Source: CAZRIP01 sp964600165 (GTDB taxonomy: Bacteria; Elusimicrobiota; Elusimicrobia; UBA1565; UBA9628). From it: DNA of 64,000 nucleotides. Positions within the stretch are counted from its first letter, which is position 1. The number at the start of each line of letters is the position of its first letter. The notes under the pieces were generated by a model, which was not told where the DNA came from, did not search any database, and was given only the letters and a program-made list of their open reading frames with translations. The stretch is taken from contig CAZRIP010000005.1 in assembly GCA_964600165.1 (NCBI GenBank), positions 5,191 to 69,190 on the forward strand, given 5' to 3'. Both the position numbers and the translations under genes were made by a program. Positions 9,064-17,704 of the stretch are shown piece after piece.

Positions 9064-10148
9064 AGTAAATCGGTCAAAGGATGCGCCCAAGCGCCGTCTT
9101 CGCGGACGAAATGCCGCTTGAAAGCGACGGTCTCGCGGAACGCGGCCGACAGATCGCGGCGCGCGAGCCGGCGGACTCTTTTTGCCTCGCGATAGCCGCG
9201 GTCTTCCGAAGAGAAATCGGCGACGTAGAGCGCTCGTTCGAGCGGGCCCATGCCCGGGCGGCCGAGCGTGTGGTTGCGGATCGCCGCGAGCACCTCGGGA
9301 TCGCGCACGCCGTAAACGCGCCGCGCGACGTCCTCGCCGACGAAAGCGTGGAGCAAGATCGGGTTGTTCGCGACGATCCCGGAGAAATTCGGGATTTTCA
9401 AGCGGCGGCGCCGCGCATAGGCCGGCATCGCGTCGACGCGCAGCGCGCGGCCGCAATCGTGAAGCAGCCCCGCCAGTCGCGCGCGCTCGCGGTCGAGCGC
9501 GTGGCGCGCGGCGAGCTCGTCGGCCAGGCGCGCGACGCAGACGGTGTGCTCGAAGCGGCTTTCTTTGAGAGAGCGCGAAAGCCGGGCCAACGTTCTCGTG
9601 CCGTAGAGGCCGCGGCGGCGGATGAAGCCCTCGATTCTCGGCGAGAGAAGGTCCGAGACGGGCTCGCCGAGCGCGAGCCGGCGCCGCGCCTCGGTCGACG
9701 AGGCGTCCGGCATCTTGCCGGGGAGCCGATGAAAGAAATCCGGCGGCTTCGCTCCGACGGGACGGCGCGCCGTCCACCAGGTCGCGAGCGCGCGCAGCCT
9801 CGCCGGATTCCGCCACTTGTAAAATTGAGCGGCGGAGTCCGAGCCGACGGCGAAACACAGCTCCGCGGACGGGAATTTTTTCTTGAGACGAGAAAGCGTC
9901 TCGACGGTATAGACTCTGCGGCGGCTGCGGAATTCGACGGCATCGATCGTCGCGCGATCACCGAACGCGAGCTTGGCCAGGGCGAGCCGGTCGGCGGCCG
10001 AAGCGCTGTGCGTTCCTTTTAAAGGGGCCTGAAAGGCGGGCACGACGATCACTTTGTTCGGTCGGGTCGCCTTGATCGCGGTTTTGAGCAGTGCCGTGTG
10101 GCCTTTGTGCGGCGGGTCGAACGAGCCGCCGAAAACGAGGACGCGCAT
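9045..10148 (-). CDS. nadD: Fusion of nicotinate-mononucleotide adenylyltransferase (NadD) and YqeK-type HD hydrolase
   Basis: One 367-aa reading frame joins two enzymes. Residues 1-185 are NadD: FGGSFDPPHKGHT (phosphate-binding loop with the HxGH motif), GSDSAAQFYKW, and the C-terminal SSTEARRRLALG; this half makes nicotinate adenine dinucleotide for NAD synthesis. Residues about 190-365 are an HD domain of the YqeK family (FEHTVCVARLADELA, LAGLLHDCGRA, HAFVGEDVAR, IRNHTLGRPGM), whose characterised members hydrolyse Ap4A. I chose ATG 10148 because a TAAGAT -10-like box (10156-10161) lies 7 nt upstream and overlaps the alternative ATG at 10157. The gene heads the operon. Fused forms are known but adjacent separate genes are more usual. 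Confidence 0.9.
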   Translation of the reverse strand: MRVLVFGGSFDPPHKGHTALLKTAIKATRPNKVIVVPAFQAPLKGTHSASAADRLALAKLAFGDRATIDAVEFRSRRRVYTVETLSRLKKKFPSAELCFAVGSDSAAQFYKWRNPARLRALATWWTARRPVGAKPPDFFHRLPGKMPDASSTEARRRLALGEPVSDLLSPRIEGFIRRRGLYGTRTLARLSRSLKESRFEHTVCVARLADELAARHALDRERARLAGLLHDCGRALRVDAMPAYARRRRLKIPNFSGIVANNPILLHAFVGEDVARRVYGVRDPEVLAAIRNHTLGRPGMGPLERALYVADFSSEDRGYREAKRVRRLARRDLSAAFRETVAFKRHFVREDGAWAHPLTDLLWKSLR

Positions 10149-10219
10149 GGCCCCCATCTTAGCTTTTCGGCCTCGCGGCGCGCTTGGAGGCGCCGCCCGG
10201 ATTTGGTACTTTGGTGTCC

Positions 10220-11380
10220 ATGGCCGACGTCAGACCGTTTCGCGGCATCCGATTCGATCCCAAGAAGCTCGGGCTCGGAAAGGCGCTTTGCCCGCCTTAC
10301 GACGTGATCGACCCCGCCGAGGCCGAACGGCTGCGCCGGGAGGCGCGTAACGCCATTCACCTCGAGCTGCCCGCCGGAGCGGGCGAGGAGCGCTACGAGA
10401 ACGCGGCGCTCGCCTGGTCCGATTGGCGCGCGCAGGGCCTGCTGCTCCAAGACGAAAAGCCGGCTTTTTACGCGGTCGAGGAGCGCTTCGCTTTCGCGGG
10501 CAAAGCCTGCCGGCGGCTCGGCTTTCTGGCCGCGCTTTCAGTCGCCGACAACGGCGACGTCGTGGCCCATGAGCGCACGCTCTCCAAGCCCAAGGCCGAC
10601 CGGCTCGAGTTGCTCAAGGCGGTCTGGGCGAACGTGAGCCCGATCTTCGGCCTCTTCGCGGATTCGGCGGGCGCCGCGCGACGCGTCTTCGCCGCGGCGG
10701 CGAAAGCCCCGCCCGCGGCCTCCGGGCGCATGGCGTCGGGCGTTTCGTACAAGCTTTGGAAGGTCGACGACGAGGCCGACGTGGAGACCTTGCGCCGCGC
10801 GTTGGCGCCGGCGAAGATCCTGATCGCCGACGGCCATCACCGCTTCGAGGTCAGCCGCGCGTTCCACGAGCTGCACCCCGCGGCGGCCACGGAGACCGTG
10901 CTCGCCTACCTCTGCCCCGAGGAAGACAAGGGCTTGGTGGCGCTCTCGACGCACCGGATCGTCTCGAGCGGCATGTCGGATTACTCCGCGCTTTGCCGCG
11001 TCGACGGCTGCAAGAGTCGCGCCGAGCTGCTGACGAAGCTCGAAAAAGCGAAGAGCCCTTACGCCTTCGGCGTGCTCGAGCGCGGCCGGTATCGGCTCGC
11101 CCAGCCGAAGTCGCCGGACGGCTGCGCGAGCGGCCTGTGCGTCGAGTGGATCGGCAAGCATCTGCTCTCGGCCGTGCCGCCCGACCAGATCAAATACACC
11201 CCGGACGCCGGCAAGGCCGTCTCCATGGCCAAGGAGACCGGCGCCGCCGTCGTCTTCGTCAAGCCGTTCAAGGTCGAACAGATCCGCAAAGCCGTCGCCG
11301 CGGTCGGGCTTTTGCCGCCCAAGTCGACCTATTTCTTTCCGAAGATCGCCACCGGGCTGGTCTTCAAGAGCCTCAAATGA
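10220..11380 (+). CDS. DUF1015 family protein
   Basis: The protein is 386 aa. The N-terminal RPFRGIRFDP and LCPPYDVI motifs and the central ADGHHRFEVSRAF motif are diagnostic of DUF1015, a widespread family with no assigned biochemical role in which the HH pair may bind metal. A Cys-containing segment (SPDGCASGLCVEW) lies near residue 300. The ATG at 10220 is preferred over an upstream TTG (10184) because it starts the conserved domain and follows a TACTTT box (10207-10212) by 7 nt. The next gene overlaps its stop codon (ATGA), so the two are co-translated. The gene is divergent from the nadD operon. Confidence 0.85.
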   Translation: MADVRPFRGIRFDPKKLGLGKALCPPYDVIDPAEAERLRREARNAIHLELPAGAGEERYENAALAWSDWRAQGLLLQDEKPAFYAVEERFAFAGKACRRLGFLAALSVADNGDVVAHERTLSKPKADRLELLKAVWANVSPIFGLFADSAGAARRVFAAAAKAPPAASGRMASGVSYKLWKVDDEADVETLRRALAPAKILIADGHHRFEVSRAFHELHPAAATETVLAYLCPEEDKGLVALSTHRIVSSGMSDYSALCRVDGCKSRAELLTKLEKAKSPYAFGVLERGRYRLAQPKSPDGCASGLCVEWIGKHLLSAVPPDQIKYTPDAGKAVSMAKETGAAVVFVKPFKVEQIRKAVAAVGLLPPKSTYFFPKIATGLVFKSLK

Positions 11381-12066
11381 AATTTTCCGTCGTCATCGCG
11401 ACCTGGAACGAGGGCTCGCAGATCTCGTCGTATTTGAAGCGCCTGAGGCAAATCTCGCAGCAGAGCCCGATGGAGGTCATCGTCGCCGACGGCGGCTCCG
11501 ACGACGGCACGGCCGGACTGGCGCGCGAGTGGGCCGACCACGTGATCACGCTGCCCCAGACCAATCGCGGGGCGCAGCTCGACGCCGGCGCCAAGATCGC
11601 GACCGGCGATCTGCTGTTCTTCCTGCGCGCCGACGCGCAGCCGCCCGGCAACTGGCAGCAGGCGCTCGAGCACTTCTGGCTCTCCACGCACCGCAAAAAA
11701 GTCGCGGCCTCGACGTTCACCGTCGATTACGGCACGGGCTGGAAGTTGCGGCTATCCTCTCGGGTCGCCAACGCCGCCGTCGGCTGGGGCGTGGCTTACG
11801 GCGATCACGGCCTGGCCACGACGCCGGAGATTTACAAGGAGAGCGGCGGCTACCCGCCGATCGCTTATCGCGAGGACGTCGAGTTCTGCAAGCGCCTCGC
11901 GCGCTTCGGGCGGATCGCCCGGCATTCCGAGGTCATCTGGCCCGCCGGGCGCCGCCTGCGCCGCGACGGCCCCGTGCGCTGCGGCGTCGAGCACGCCTGG
12001 CTGGCGCTGCGTCATAAGCTCGGGTCCTCGCCCGACGAGCTCTGGCGCAGCTACGCCGGCGCTTAG
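11377..12066 (+). CDS. Family 2 glycosyltransferase
   Basis: The protein is 229 aa. Typical GT-A features are the N-terminal VVIATWNEGSQI, the nucleotide-binding ADGGSDDGTAGLA and the FFLRADAQPP segment, where a divalent-metal DxD would sit (here ADA). The later YGDHGLATTPEIYKESGGYP ... YREDVEFCKRL resembles the rSAM/selenodomain-associated TIGR04283-type transferases. No membrane segment is evident, so it is probably cytoplasmic or peripheral. The start overlaps the DUF1015 stop by 4 bp. Acceptor and donor are unknown. Confidence 0.82.
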   Translation: MKFSVVIATWNEGSQISSYLKRLRQISQQSPMEVIVADGGSDDGTAGLAREWADHVITLPQTNRGAQLDAGAKIATGDLLFFLRADAQPPGNWQQALEHFWLSTHRKKVAASTFTVDYGTGWKLRLSSRVANAAVGWGVAYGDHGLATTPEIYKESGGYPPIAYREDVEFCKRLARFGRIARHSEVIWPAGRRLRRDGPVRCGVEHAWLALRHKLGSSPDELWRSYAGA

Positions 12067-13608
12067 TTACTTCCGGCCCAGCGCGCGGTAGACCAGATCC
12101 AGGTTCTTGCGCACTCCCGCGGCGTCGGGATTGAGCCGAGCGGCCTGCTCGAGAGAAGCCGCGGCTTCCTTCAGCTTGTTCTCGCGCGCCAGCGCGAGGC
12201 CGAGATTGCTGTAGGCCTCCCAATAGTCCGGCTTGAGCGCGATCGCGGCGCGGTATTCGGCCTCGGCTTCGGGGAGCTTTCTCTCGGAATCGAGAAGGAG
12301 GCCTAGATTGTTGTGCGGCAGCTCGTAGGACGGATCGAGCGCGAGGGCGCGGCGATATTCCGATTCGGCGCGCGCGGGATCTTTGCGCGCGAGCGCGTAC
12401 CCGAGGCTGTTGTGCGGCATCGCCTGGTCGGGCTCGACTTGGGCGACGCGGGACCAAAAACTCGCGCTGTCATGCCACACCGGGATCTGGGACCAGGTCA
12501 GCCCGATCAAGACGAGGCAAGCCGCCGCGGCGAGCACGGGCGCCGTCCCGTTTTTCCAACGCGCGCGCAGCGCCGCGCCCGCGAGAAGCGCCAGCGGCAG
12601 GCAAGGGAGATAGGAGTAGCGGTCGGCCGCGAGCTGGCGGCCGAACGGCACGAGCCCGAGCACCGGGATGAGCGCCGCGGCGTAGCAGAACGCCGCCGTC
12701 GCGAGCGCGGGCCGCTTTTTTCTAACGAACAACAGAGCCGGCGCCGCCAGCAAGACGACGACGGCGCAGACCGCGAACGGCCCGCCGGCGAGCGGCAGGT
12801 CTTTCGGGCGCAGATAGAGCGGAGATAAAGCCCACGGAACGAGCGTCTTCTCGACGTAGAAAACGAGCCCGTACGCGGCTTGCGCGAGGCGCCCGGCGAG
12901 ATCGGGATACGGAAAGCGCCCTTGGTCCGACTTCCGCTGGGCGAGCGCGCCGACGACGCCGAAGACGGCCGACAGCGCGAAGAACGGGGCTTTCTCGGCC
13001 CACGCCTTGCGCTTGAGCGGATAATAGTCAAGCGCGAGCAGCGTCAGCGGCAGCGTGACCGCCATGCCCTTCGACAGCAGGGCCGCGGCGAAGGCGAAAA
13101 GCGCGGCTTTCGCTCGCCCCCTGATATAGAGCAGGACGCTCGAGAGATAGAAGAAGCCGCAGAGCACGTCGCGGCGCTCGCTCGCCCAGGCGACCGATTC
13201 CACGCGCAGCGGGTGCAGCGCGAAGACGAGCGCCGCGAACAGCGCGGCGGGCGTCAGCGCGCCGTCCTTGTCGTCGGGCCGGGCTTTATTAAGCAGCTCT
13301 CTCGCCACGAGGAAAAAGAGCGCGGCGTTGGCGGCGTGGATCAGCGCGCTCGTCAAATGAAACGCCCAGGCCTGCGCGCCGAAGAGCTGGTAATCGAGCG
13401 CGAGCGAGGCCCACGACAGGGGCTGGTAAGGCCCCGAAAGAGTCGTCGTGAACATCCATCGGAGCTGGCTCAAAGAAAAACCAAGATGCTCGCGGCTGGC
13501 GAGCAGATAGCGCAGGTCGTCGAAGTCGACGAAGCCGTTGCCGAGCGCCGGTAGGAAAGCGATGAAAGCCGCCGCGGCCGCGAGCCAAGCCGCGGTCTTT
13601 CGCCTCAT
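12067..13608 (-). CDS. TPR-containing polytopic membrane protein (TMTC-like glycosyltransferase)
   Basis: Length is 513 aa from the ATG at 13608, which overlaps the dusB stop (ATGA). A first hydrophobic helix is followed by the FVDFDDLRYLL loop (acidic pair typical of GT-C active sites), then about ten membrane segments. The last 120 residues are three to four TPR repeats (AMPHNSLGYALA, ELPHNNLGLLLD, WEAYSNLGLALA). This is the full-length counterpart of the partial gene at the left edge. It is predicted to move a sugar from a polyprenyl carrier onto an extracytoplasmic acceptor, inferred from architecture only. The cotranscription with dusB is probably incidental. Confidence 0.78.
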   Translation of the reverse strand: MRRKTAAWLAAAAAFIAFLPALGNGFVDFDDLRYLLASREHLGFSLSQLRWMFTTTLSGPYQPLSWASLALDYQLFGAQAWAFHLTSALIHAANAALFFLVARELLNKARPDDKDGALTPAALFAALVFALHPLRVESVAWASERRDVLCGFFYLSSVLLYIRGRAKAALFAFAAALLSKGMAVTLPLTLLALDYYPLKRKAWAEKAPFFALSAVFGVVGALAQRKSDQGRFPYPDLAGRLAQAAYGLVFYVEKTLVPWALSPLYLRPKDLPLAGGPFAVCAVVVLLAAPALLFVRKKRPALATAAFCYAAALIPVLGLVPFGRQLAADRYSYLPCLPLALLAGAALRARWKNGTAPVLAAAACLVLIGLTWSQIPVWHDSASFWSRVAQVEPDQAMPHNSLGYALARKDPARAESEYRRALALDPSYELPHNNLGLLLDSERKLPEAEAEYRAAIALKPDYWEAYSNLGLALARENKLKEAAASLEQAARLNPDAAGVRKNLDLVYRALGRK

Positions 13609-14630
13609 GCCTCGGCGAGCTGTAAAAACGACGCCGGCCCCGCGACGTCCGGGGGAAGCGCGGCGAAATAATCCTCGAGCAGCCGGCGGACCACGGCGAC
13701 GTCGAAGGTGCGGCAGACCTCGCCGCGCAGCGTCTTCGAGTTCGGCAGGCCGAAGGTGTACCACGTCGTCACGCGGCGCATCATCACGGCCGCCTGGCGC
13801 TCGCCGTTGTGCTCGATCTCGAGGGCGAGGTGGCGCAGCGCCGTGTCGCGCCGCTCGGCGATGGAAGGCACGTACGGGCGTTCGTCGCGGCCCGAGAGCG
13901 CGAGTTGGAGATTGCGATAGACCCACGGGTTGCCCAGGCCGGCGCGGCCGATCATGATCCCGTCGCAGCCGCTGATTTCGCGGATGCGCCGCGCGTCCTC
14001 GCCGGTCACGACGTCGCCGTTGCCGATCACGGGAATCTTGACCGCGCGCTTGACCTTGCCGATCGCCTCGTAATCCGAGCGGCCGGTGTAGAGCTGATCG
14101 CGCGTGCGGCCGTGGATCGTGACGGCGTTCAAGCCCTGCGCCTGGGCGCGGAGCGCGAGCGCCACGGCTTCGTCTCCGGAGCCGTCCGAGAACCCCTTGC
14201 GCGTCTTGAACGTGACCGGGATCTTCTTGACGGCTCGCCGCACGGCCTTGAAGACGGCCTCGGCCTTGTCGGGCTCTTTGAGCAGCGCCGAGCCCTCGCC
14301 GTTGGTCGTCACCTTGCGGACCGGGCAGCCCAGGTTCAAGTCGATGAGGTCAAAGCCCATCCCCTCGAGGCGCGCCGCGGCCTCGCCCATCTGCGCCGGG
14401 TCGCAGCCGAGGAGCTGGGCGCCGAGCGGCCGGTCCGCGGGCACGGTCTTGAGCATCCGCAGCGTCTTCGCGTTATCGCGCACCAAAGCCTGGGCCGAGA
14501 CCATTTCGAGAAACGAGAAAGCCAAGCCTTTCTCGCGCGCCACCAGGCGAAACGGCAGGTCGCTGCAAGCGGCCAGCGGCGATTGGATGACGAGCGAGGG
14601 AAGCGTCAGGCTTCCCAGACGGAGCTGCAT
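13605..14630 (-). CDS. dusB: tRNA-dihydrouridine synthase
   Basis: This FMN enzyme reduces uridine to dihydrouridine in the D-loop of tRNAs. The 341-aa TIM-barrel protein has LACSDLPFRLVAREKG at the N-terminus, DLNLGCPVRKV with the catalytic Cys near residue 100, TFKTRKGF, AVTIHGRTRDQLYTG and IPVIGNGDVVTGEDA with GCDGIMIGRAGLGNPW, all standard Dus signatures. The C-terminal helical domain includes EIEHNGERQAAVMMRRVTTWY. DusB is the best subfamily guess. The ATG lies 6 nt after a TAAAAT box (14637-14642), so the transcript may be leaderless. The gene downstream overlaps by 4 bp. Confidence 0.93.
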   Translation of the reverse strand: MQLRLGSLTLPSLVIQSPLAACSDLPFRLVAREKGLAFSFLEMVSAQALVRDNAKTLRMLKTVPADRPLGAQLLGCDPAQMGEAAARLEGMGFDLIDLNLGCPVRKVTTNGEGSALLKEPDKAEAVFKAVRRAVKKIPVTFKTRKGFSDGSGDEAVALALRAQAQGLNAVTIHGRTRDQLYTGRSDYEAIGKVKRAVKIPVIGNGDVVTGEDARRIREISGCDGIMIGRAGLGNPWVYRNLQLALSGRDERPYVPSIAERRDTALRHLALEIEHNGERQAAVMMRRVTTWYTFGLPNSKTLRGEVCRTFDVAVVRRLLEDYFAALPPDVAGPASFLQLAEA

Positions 14631-14651
14631 TATTATATTTTACCACTTCAT

Positions 14652-15647
14652 ATGAAGCCCAAGCTCCTGATCACGCGCGCGATCCCCGACGAGGCCAAGA
14701 AGCTCCTGACGCCCCACTTCGAGATCGACCAATACGACAAGCACACGGCGATCCCGCGCCCGCTGCTGCTCAAGAAGATCAAGGACAAAGACGGCCTGTT
14801 GTGCATCCTGACCGAGAAAGTTAATCAAGAGCTCTTGGACGCGGCGCCCAAGCTCAAGGCCGTCGCGACTTATTCGGTCGGCTTCGACCACGTCGACGTG
14901 AAGGCCTGCTCGGCGCGCGGCGTCGCCGTCGTCAACACGCCGGGCGTGCTGACCGAGACGACCGCCGATTTCACGTGGGCGCTGCTGATGGCGGCGGCGC
15001 GCCGCGTCGTCGAGGGCGACAAGTTCATGCGCGCGGGCAAGTACGAGGCGTGGGACCCGATGATGATCCTGGGCGTCGACGTGTTCGGCAAGACCCTCGG
15101 CGTCGTCGGCTTCGGCCGCATCGGCCAGGCCGTCGCCCGGCGCGCCGCCGGCTTCGGCATGCGCGTCCTCTATTACGACACGCAGCGCCTGTTTCCAGAG
15201 GTCGAGAAGCAGTTCGGCGCTTCTTTCCGCGATTTCAACGACCTGCTGCGCGAGTCAGACTTCGTGAGCTTGCACACCGTCCTCGACTCGACGACACATC
15301 ACCTCATCGACGACCGCGCCTTCGGCTTCATGAAGCGCTCGGCGATCCTCATCAACGCGGCGCGCGGTCCCATCGTCGATGAGAAAGCGCTCGTCAAGGC
15401 GCTCAAGTCCGGCCGCATCCGCGGCGCCGGACTCGACGTTTACGAGTTCGAGCCGAAGATGGTCCCGGGCCTGTCCAAGCTGCCGAACCTAGTGCTCGCG
15501 CCGCATCTGGCGAGCGCCTCCTTGGAGACGCGCACCAAGATGGGCACGATGGCCGCGCAGGGCCTCGTCGACGCGCTCGTGCACAAGAAAAAGCCGCAGC
15601 ACCCGGTCAATCCCGAGGTCTGCGACAAGATCGGCGTCGCGGCATGA
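14652..15647 (+). CDS. D-isomer-specific 2-hydroxyacid dehydrogenase (glyoxylate/hydroxypyruvate reductase-like)
   Basis: The protein is 331 aa. It has the Rossmann motif GVVGFGRIGQAVARR near residue 155, the substrate-side AVATYSVGFDHVDV and VVNTPGVLTETTADFTW, the catalytic Arg region INAARGPIVDEKAL, the Glu in the AGLDVYEFEP segment, and the catalytic His in APHLASASLETR. Here the common APHIGSA reads APHLASA. It resembles GyaR-type glyoxylate reductases that use NAD(P)H. The stop overlaps the start of the DJ-1/PfpI gene by 4 bp, which pairs a reductase of reactive 2-oxo acids with a putative glyoxalase-type protein. The link is inference. Confidence 0.88.
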   Translation: MKPKLLITRAIPDEAKKLLTPHFEIDQYDKHTAIPRPLLLKKIKDKDGLLCILTEKVNQELLDAAPKLKAVATYSVGFDHVDVKACSARGVAVVNTPGVLTETTADFTWALLMAAARRVVEGDKFMRAGKYEAWDPMMILGVDVFGKTLGVVGFGRIGQAVARRAAGFGMRVLYYDTQRLFPEVEKQFGASFRDFNDLLRESDFVSLHTVLDSTTHHLIDDRAFGFMKRSAILINAARGPIVDEKALVKALKSGRIRGAGLDVYEFEPKMVPGLSKLPNLVLAPHLASASLETRTKMGTMAAQGLVDALVHKKKPQHPVNPEVCDKIGVAA

Positions 15648-16153
15648 AGAAGATCGCCGTCTTGATCGAGCAGCAGTACCAGGAGACGGAAGTCTGGGTC
15701 CCCTACTACCGTTTGAAGGAGGCGGGCCACCAAGCGATCCTCGTCGGGCCTGAAAAGGGCAAGACCTATCCGAGCAAGTTCGGCTACCCCGCCGTCGCCG
15801 AGGCCGACTACAAGTCCATCAAGGCGAAAGACCTCGCCGGAGTCGTCGTTCCCGGCGGCTTCGCGCCCGACTTCATGCGCCGCTCGCCCGACGCGGCCAA
15901 GCTCGTCGCCGAGGTCTTCAAAGCCGGGAAAATGACGGCGTCGATCTGCCATGGCGCGTGGATCTTGTGCTCCGCGGGGGTACTAAAAGGTAGGAGAGCG
16001 ACTTGCTTCTACGCGATCGCCGACGACGTGAAGAACGCCGGCGCCAAATACGTCGACGAGGAGTGCGTCGTCGACGGGAACCTGATCACCTCGCGCAAGC
16101 CCGAGGACCTTCCTGCCTTCTGCGCCGCGCTCGTCCAAGCGCTCGCGCGCTAG
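15644..16153 (+). CDS. DJ-1/PfpI family protein
   Basis: The 169-aa protein has the class I glutamine-amidotransferase-like fold. The nucleophile-elbow Cys is in ASICHGAWILCSAG near residue 105 with the family His next to it, and the conserved acidic residue is early (EQQYQETEVWVPY). PfpI-type members are reported as deglycases, glyoxalases or chaperones rather than simple proteases. Coupled translation with the preceding 2-hydroxyacid dehydrogenase supports a role in handling reactive carbonyls. Two hairpins follow the stop codon (16161-16216). Confidence 0.87.
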   Translation: MKKIAVLIEQQYQETEVWVPYYRLKEAGHQAILVGPEKGKTYPSKFGYPAVAEADYKSIKAKDLAGVVVPGGFAPDFMRRSPDAAKLVAEVFKAGKMTASICHGAWILCSAGVLKGRRATCFYAIADDVKNAGAKYVDEECVVDGNLITSRKPEDLPAFCAALVQALAR

Positions 16154-16160
16154 CCCGAGG

Positions 16161-16231
16161 CTCGACTCTCCTCAAAGAGAGTTGAGACTTTCAACCATCG
16201 CTGGCGATAGTTGAGATTTGAATCATGATCC
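16161..16231 (+). repeat. Double hairpin with a dispersed intergenic repeat (copy A)
   Basis: Hairpin 1 pairs 16161-16170 with 16177-16186 (10-bp stem including one G-U, loop CTCAAA). Hairpin 2 pairs 16189-16200 with 16205-16216 around the loop CTGG with one mismatch. The second hairpin and its 3' flank up to GATCC recur at 58259-58301 with the same loop. There is no T-tract, so a classical intrinsic terminator is not clear, although the site between convergent genes would suit transcription termination. Confidence 0.6.
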
Positions 16232-16251
16232 GCCGCGCGGCGGATGCCGAG

Positions 16252-16911
16252 CTAGCGGTACTTATTCAAAAACCGCAGGTTCGCCGCGACGATGGCCTCG
16301 ACGCGCGGCAGCATGAAGGGCGTGAAGGTGTCCCCCGAGTCGAGCGGGACGTGGACGACGGTGCAGTATTCGGCGACGTCGGCGCGCAGGCGCCGCAGCA
16401 CGTAGCGCTTGCGCCGCGGCGTGCGCGGCTTGCGCGAGAGGATTTTGCCGAGCACGTCGAGCCGCAGGCGCTGCGTGAGCTCCCCGACGAGCTTTTCCCA
16501 GGAAGGGCTCCGCTCTGAAACGTGCTTGCGCTCCTCGACGAAGAGGGTATTGGGCTGGAGCTTGCGAACGATCCCTTCGATCCACGCCGCGTCCGGCCGA
16601 GGCTCCGCGGAGAGATGGATCGCGAGGTCGGCGAAGTCCCCGCGCGAGAGGAGCTTCTCGTAGAGGGTGCGGTAATCGGCGAAGCGCTCCTCGGCGACCG
16701 GGCCGGCCTTGAGCTCTCTCAAAAGCTGCCGCGAGGTCTTTTGGAACAGCTCGGTCTTGAGCGCGGCCAGGGGCTCCTCGATCTGCAGCAGCTTGTCGCG
16801 CATGTAGAGCCAGGGGTCTCGCTCGCGCGTGAGGTGCGACCCGCGCCACTGGCAGAACTCGGCCAGGCGCGCGACGATGACGAGCTGATGCGAGGTCGTC
16901 GCCTCGCTCAA
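16252..16911 (-). CDS. Hypothetical protein, translationally coupled to the gene upstream
   Basis: Length is 219 aa from a TTG at 16911 that overlaps the upstream stop codon (TTGA). I do not recognise the family. It is soluble, rich in charged helices, with EERFADYRTLYEKLLSRGDFADLAIHLSAEPRPD in the middle (a possible Asp-His site) and a basic patch SRKPRTPRRKRYVLRRLRADV near residue 165. If translation instead started at the internal Met of MRDKLLQIEEP, the protein would lose its first 40 residues. Because it is coupled to an exported protein, both may serve one envelope process. No signal peptide is visible. Confidence 0.55.
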   Translation of the reverse strand: MSEATTSHQLVIVARLAEFCQWRGSHLTRERDPWLYMRDKLLQIEEPLAALKTELFQKTSRQLLRELKAGPVAEERFADYRTLYEKLLSRGDFADLAIHLSAEPRPDAAWIEGIVRKLQPNTLFVEERKHVSERSPSWEKLVGELTQRLRLDVLGKILSRKPRTPRRKRYVLRRLRADVAEYCTVVHVPLDSGDTFTPFMLPRVEAIVAANLRFLNKYR

Positions 16912-17636
16912 GAGCCTTCGTCCTCGGGGAGGTGGTGAAGAAAGAACTCGGGGGCGATGCGTCCGTCGAAGGAGCCCTGGTCCCAGCTGTCGAACTCGTA
17001 GACGTCCGCCGCGCCGTTTTTCCACGGGTCGAAGGCCAGGCAGATCGTCGGGACCTCGGCGCCCGCGGGGGCGCAGGCGATGGCGGCGGTGTGCCAGGGC
17101 CGGGTCTGGCGCGGACCATCGCGGAGGTCCCAGCCTTGCGGCTTGAGCTTGAGCAGCTCCGCCCACACCGCGTCGGACCAGTCCGCGCAGGTGCCCTTCG
17201 CGCGCGCGAGCTGGCGTCGCAGCTTCTTGAGCTCGGAGGTCTTGTCGTCGACGGCCTCTTCGAGGCGGTCGGCGTCGGCCATGGTCTTCGCTTTGGCCTT
17301 CAGGTCTTTGAGGCGCTGGAGCTCGGTCTCCCGCTGGGCGACCGACTCCTCCAGCTGGCGTCCCGGCAGGCGCGCTTCCTCGGGGTGCTCGATGAGCTCG
17401 CCGCTTTCCAGACCGGCGCGCCAGCCGTCGTCGAGGCGTTTTTGCACGAGCTCGGCGTAGCGCCCATAGAGCTTTCGCAGCTCGACGAGCTCGGGTTTGG
17501 AGAGAAGCGAGATCTCGCGTACGGCCTCATCGGCCGGGTCGGTCTTCTTCGGCAGGTTCAGCGGATCGGCGTTGAGATCGAAAATGCCCGCCTGTGAGAC
17601 GGGGGCCAGCAGCAGGGCCAAACACAAGACCGTCAT
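16908..17636 (-). CDS. Exported coiled-coil protein of unknown function
   Basis: The protein is 242 aa with a short signal peptide (MTVLCLALLLAPVSQAG, cleavage near residue 16). Residues about 95-150 form a heptad-rich helix (ESVAQRETELQRLKDLKAKAK ... DDKTSELKKLRRQ), a likely coiled coil. The last third has four Cys/Trp-rich beta segments (GTCADWSDAVWAELL, RPWHTAAIACAP) with a His in a WHTAAI context typical of CAP-like domains, but the match is weak. A good promoter lies directly upstream (TTGACT-16-TATGCT) with the ATG 6 nt after the -10 box. The gene is divergent from the phosphorylase gene. Confidence 0.6.
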   Translation of the reverse strand: MTVLCLALLLAPVSQAGIFDLNADPLNLPKKTDPADEAVREISLLSKPELVELRKLYGRYAELVQKRLDDGWRAGLESGELIEHPEEARLPGRQLEESVAQRETELQRLKDLKAKAKTMADADRLEEAVDDKTSELKKLRRQLARAKGTCADWSDAVWAELLKLKPQGWDLRDGPRQTRPWHTAAIACAPAGAEVPTICLAFDPWKNGAADVYEFDSWDQGSFDGRIAPEFFLHHLPEDEGS

Positions 17637-17642
17637 AGGATC

Positions 17643-17670
17643 AGCATAGCAGGTTTGTCCCTCAAGTCAA
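17643..17670 (-). promoter_or_regulatory. Sigma-70-type promoter for the exported coiled-coil gene
   Basis: On the minus strand TTGACT (17665-17670), a 16-bp spacer and TATGCT (17643-17648) are followed by 6 nt and the ATG at 17636. Transcription would start at or next to the start codon, giving a leaderless mRNA. Confidence 0.6.
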
Positions 17671-17704
17671 GCGGCGGGCCGTCGATTTTTGTAGAATTTG
17701 AAAC

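Noticed and set aside
8122..9858. 578-codon frame as one protein
   Set aside because: The first 265 codons are the antisense-free second frame of nadD-yqeK; a proper Met with a membrane anchor begins at 9063.
12067..13926. 619-codon form of the TPR membrane protein
   Set aside because: The extra N-terminal part overlaps dusB out of frame and is Arg-rich nonsense; ATG 13608 overlaps the dusB stop.
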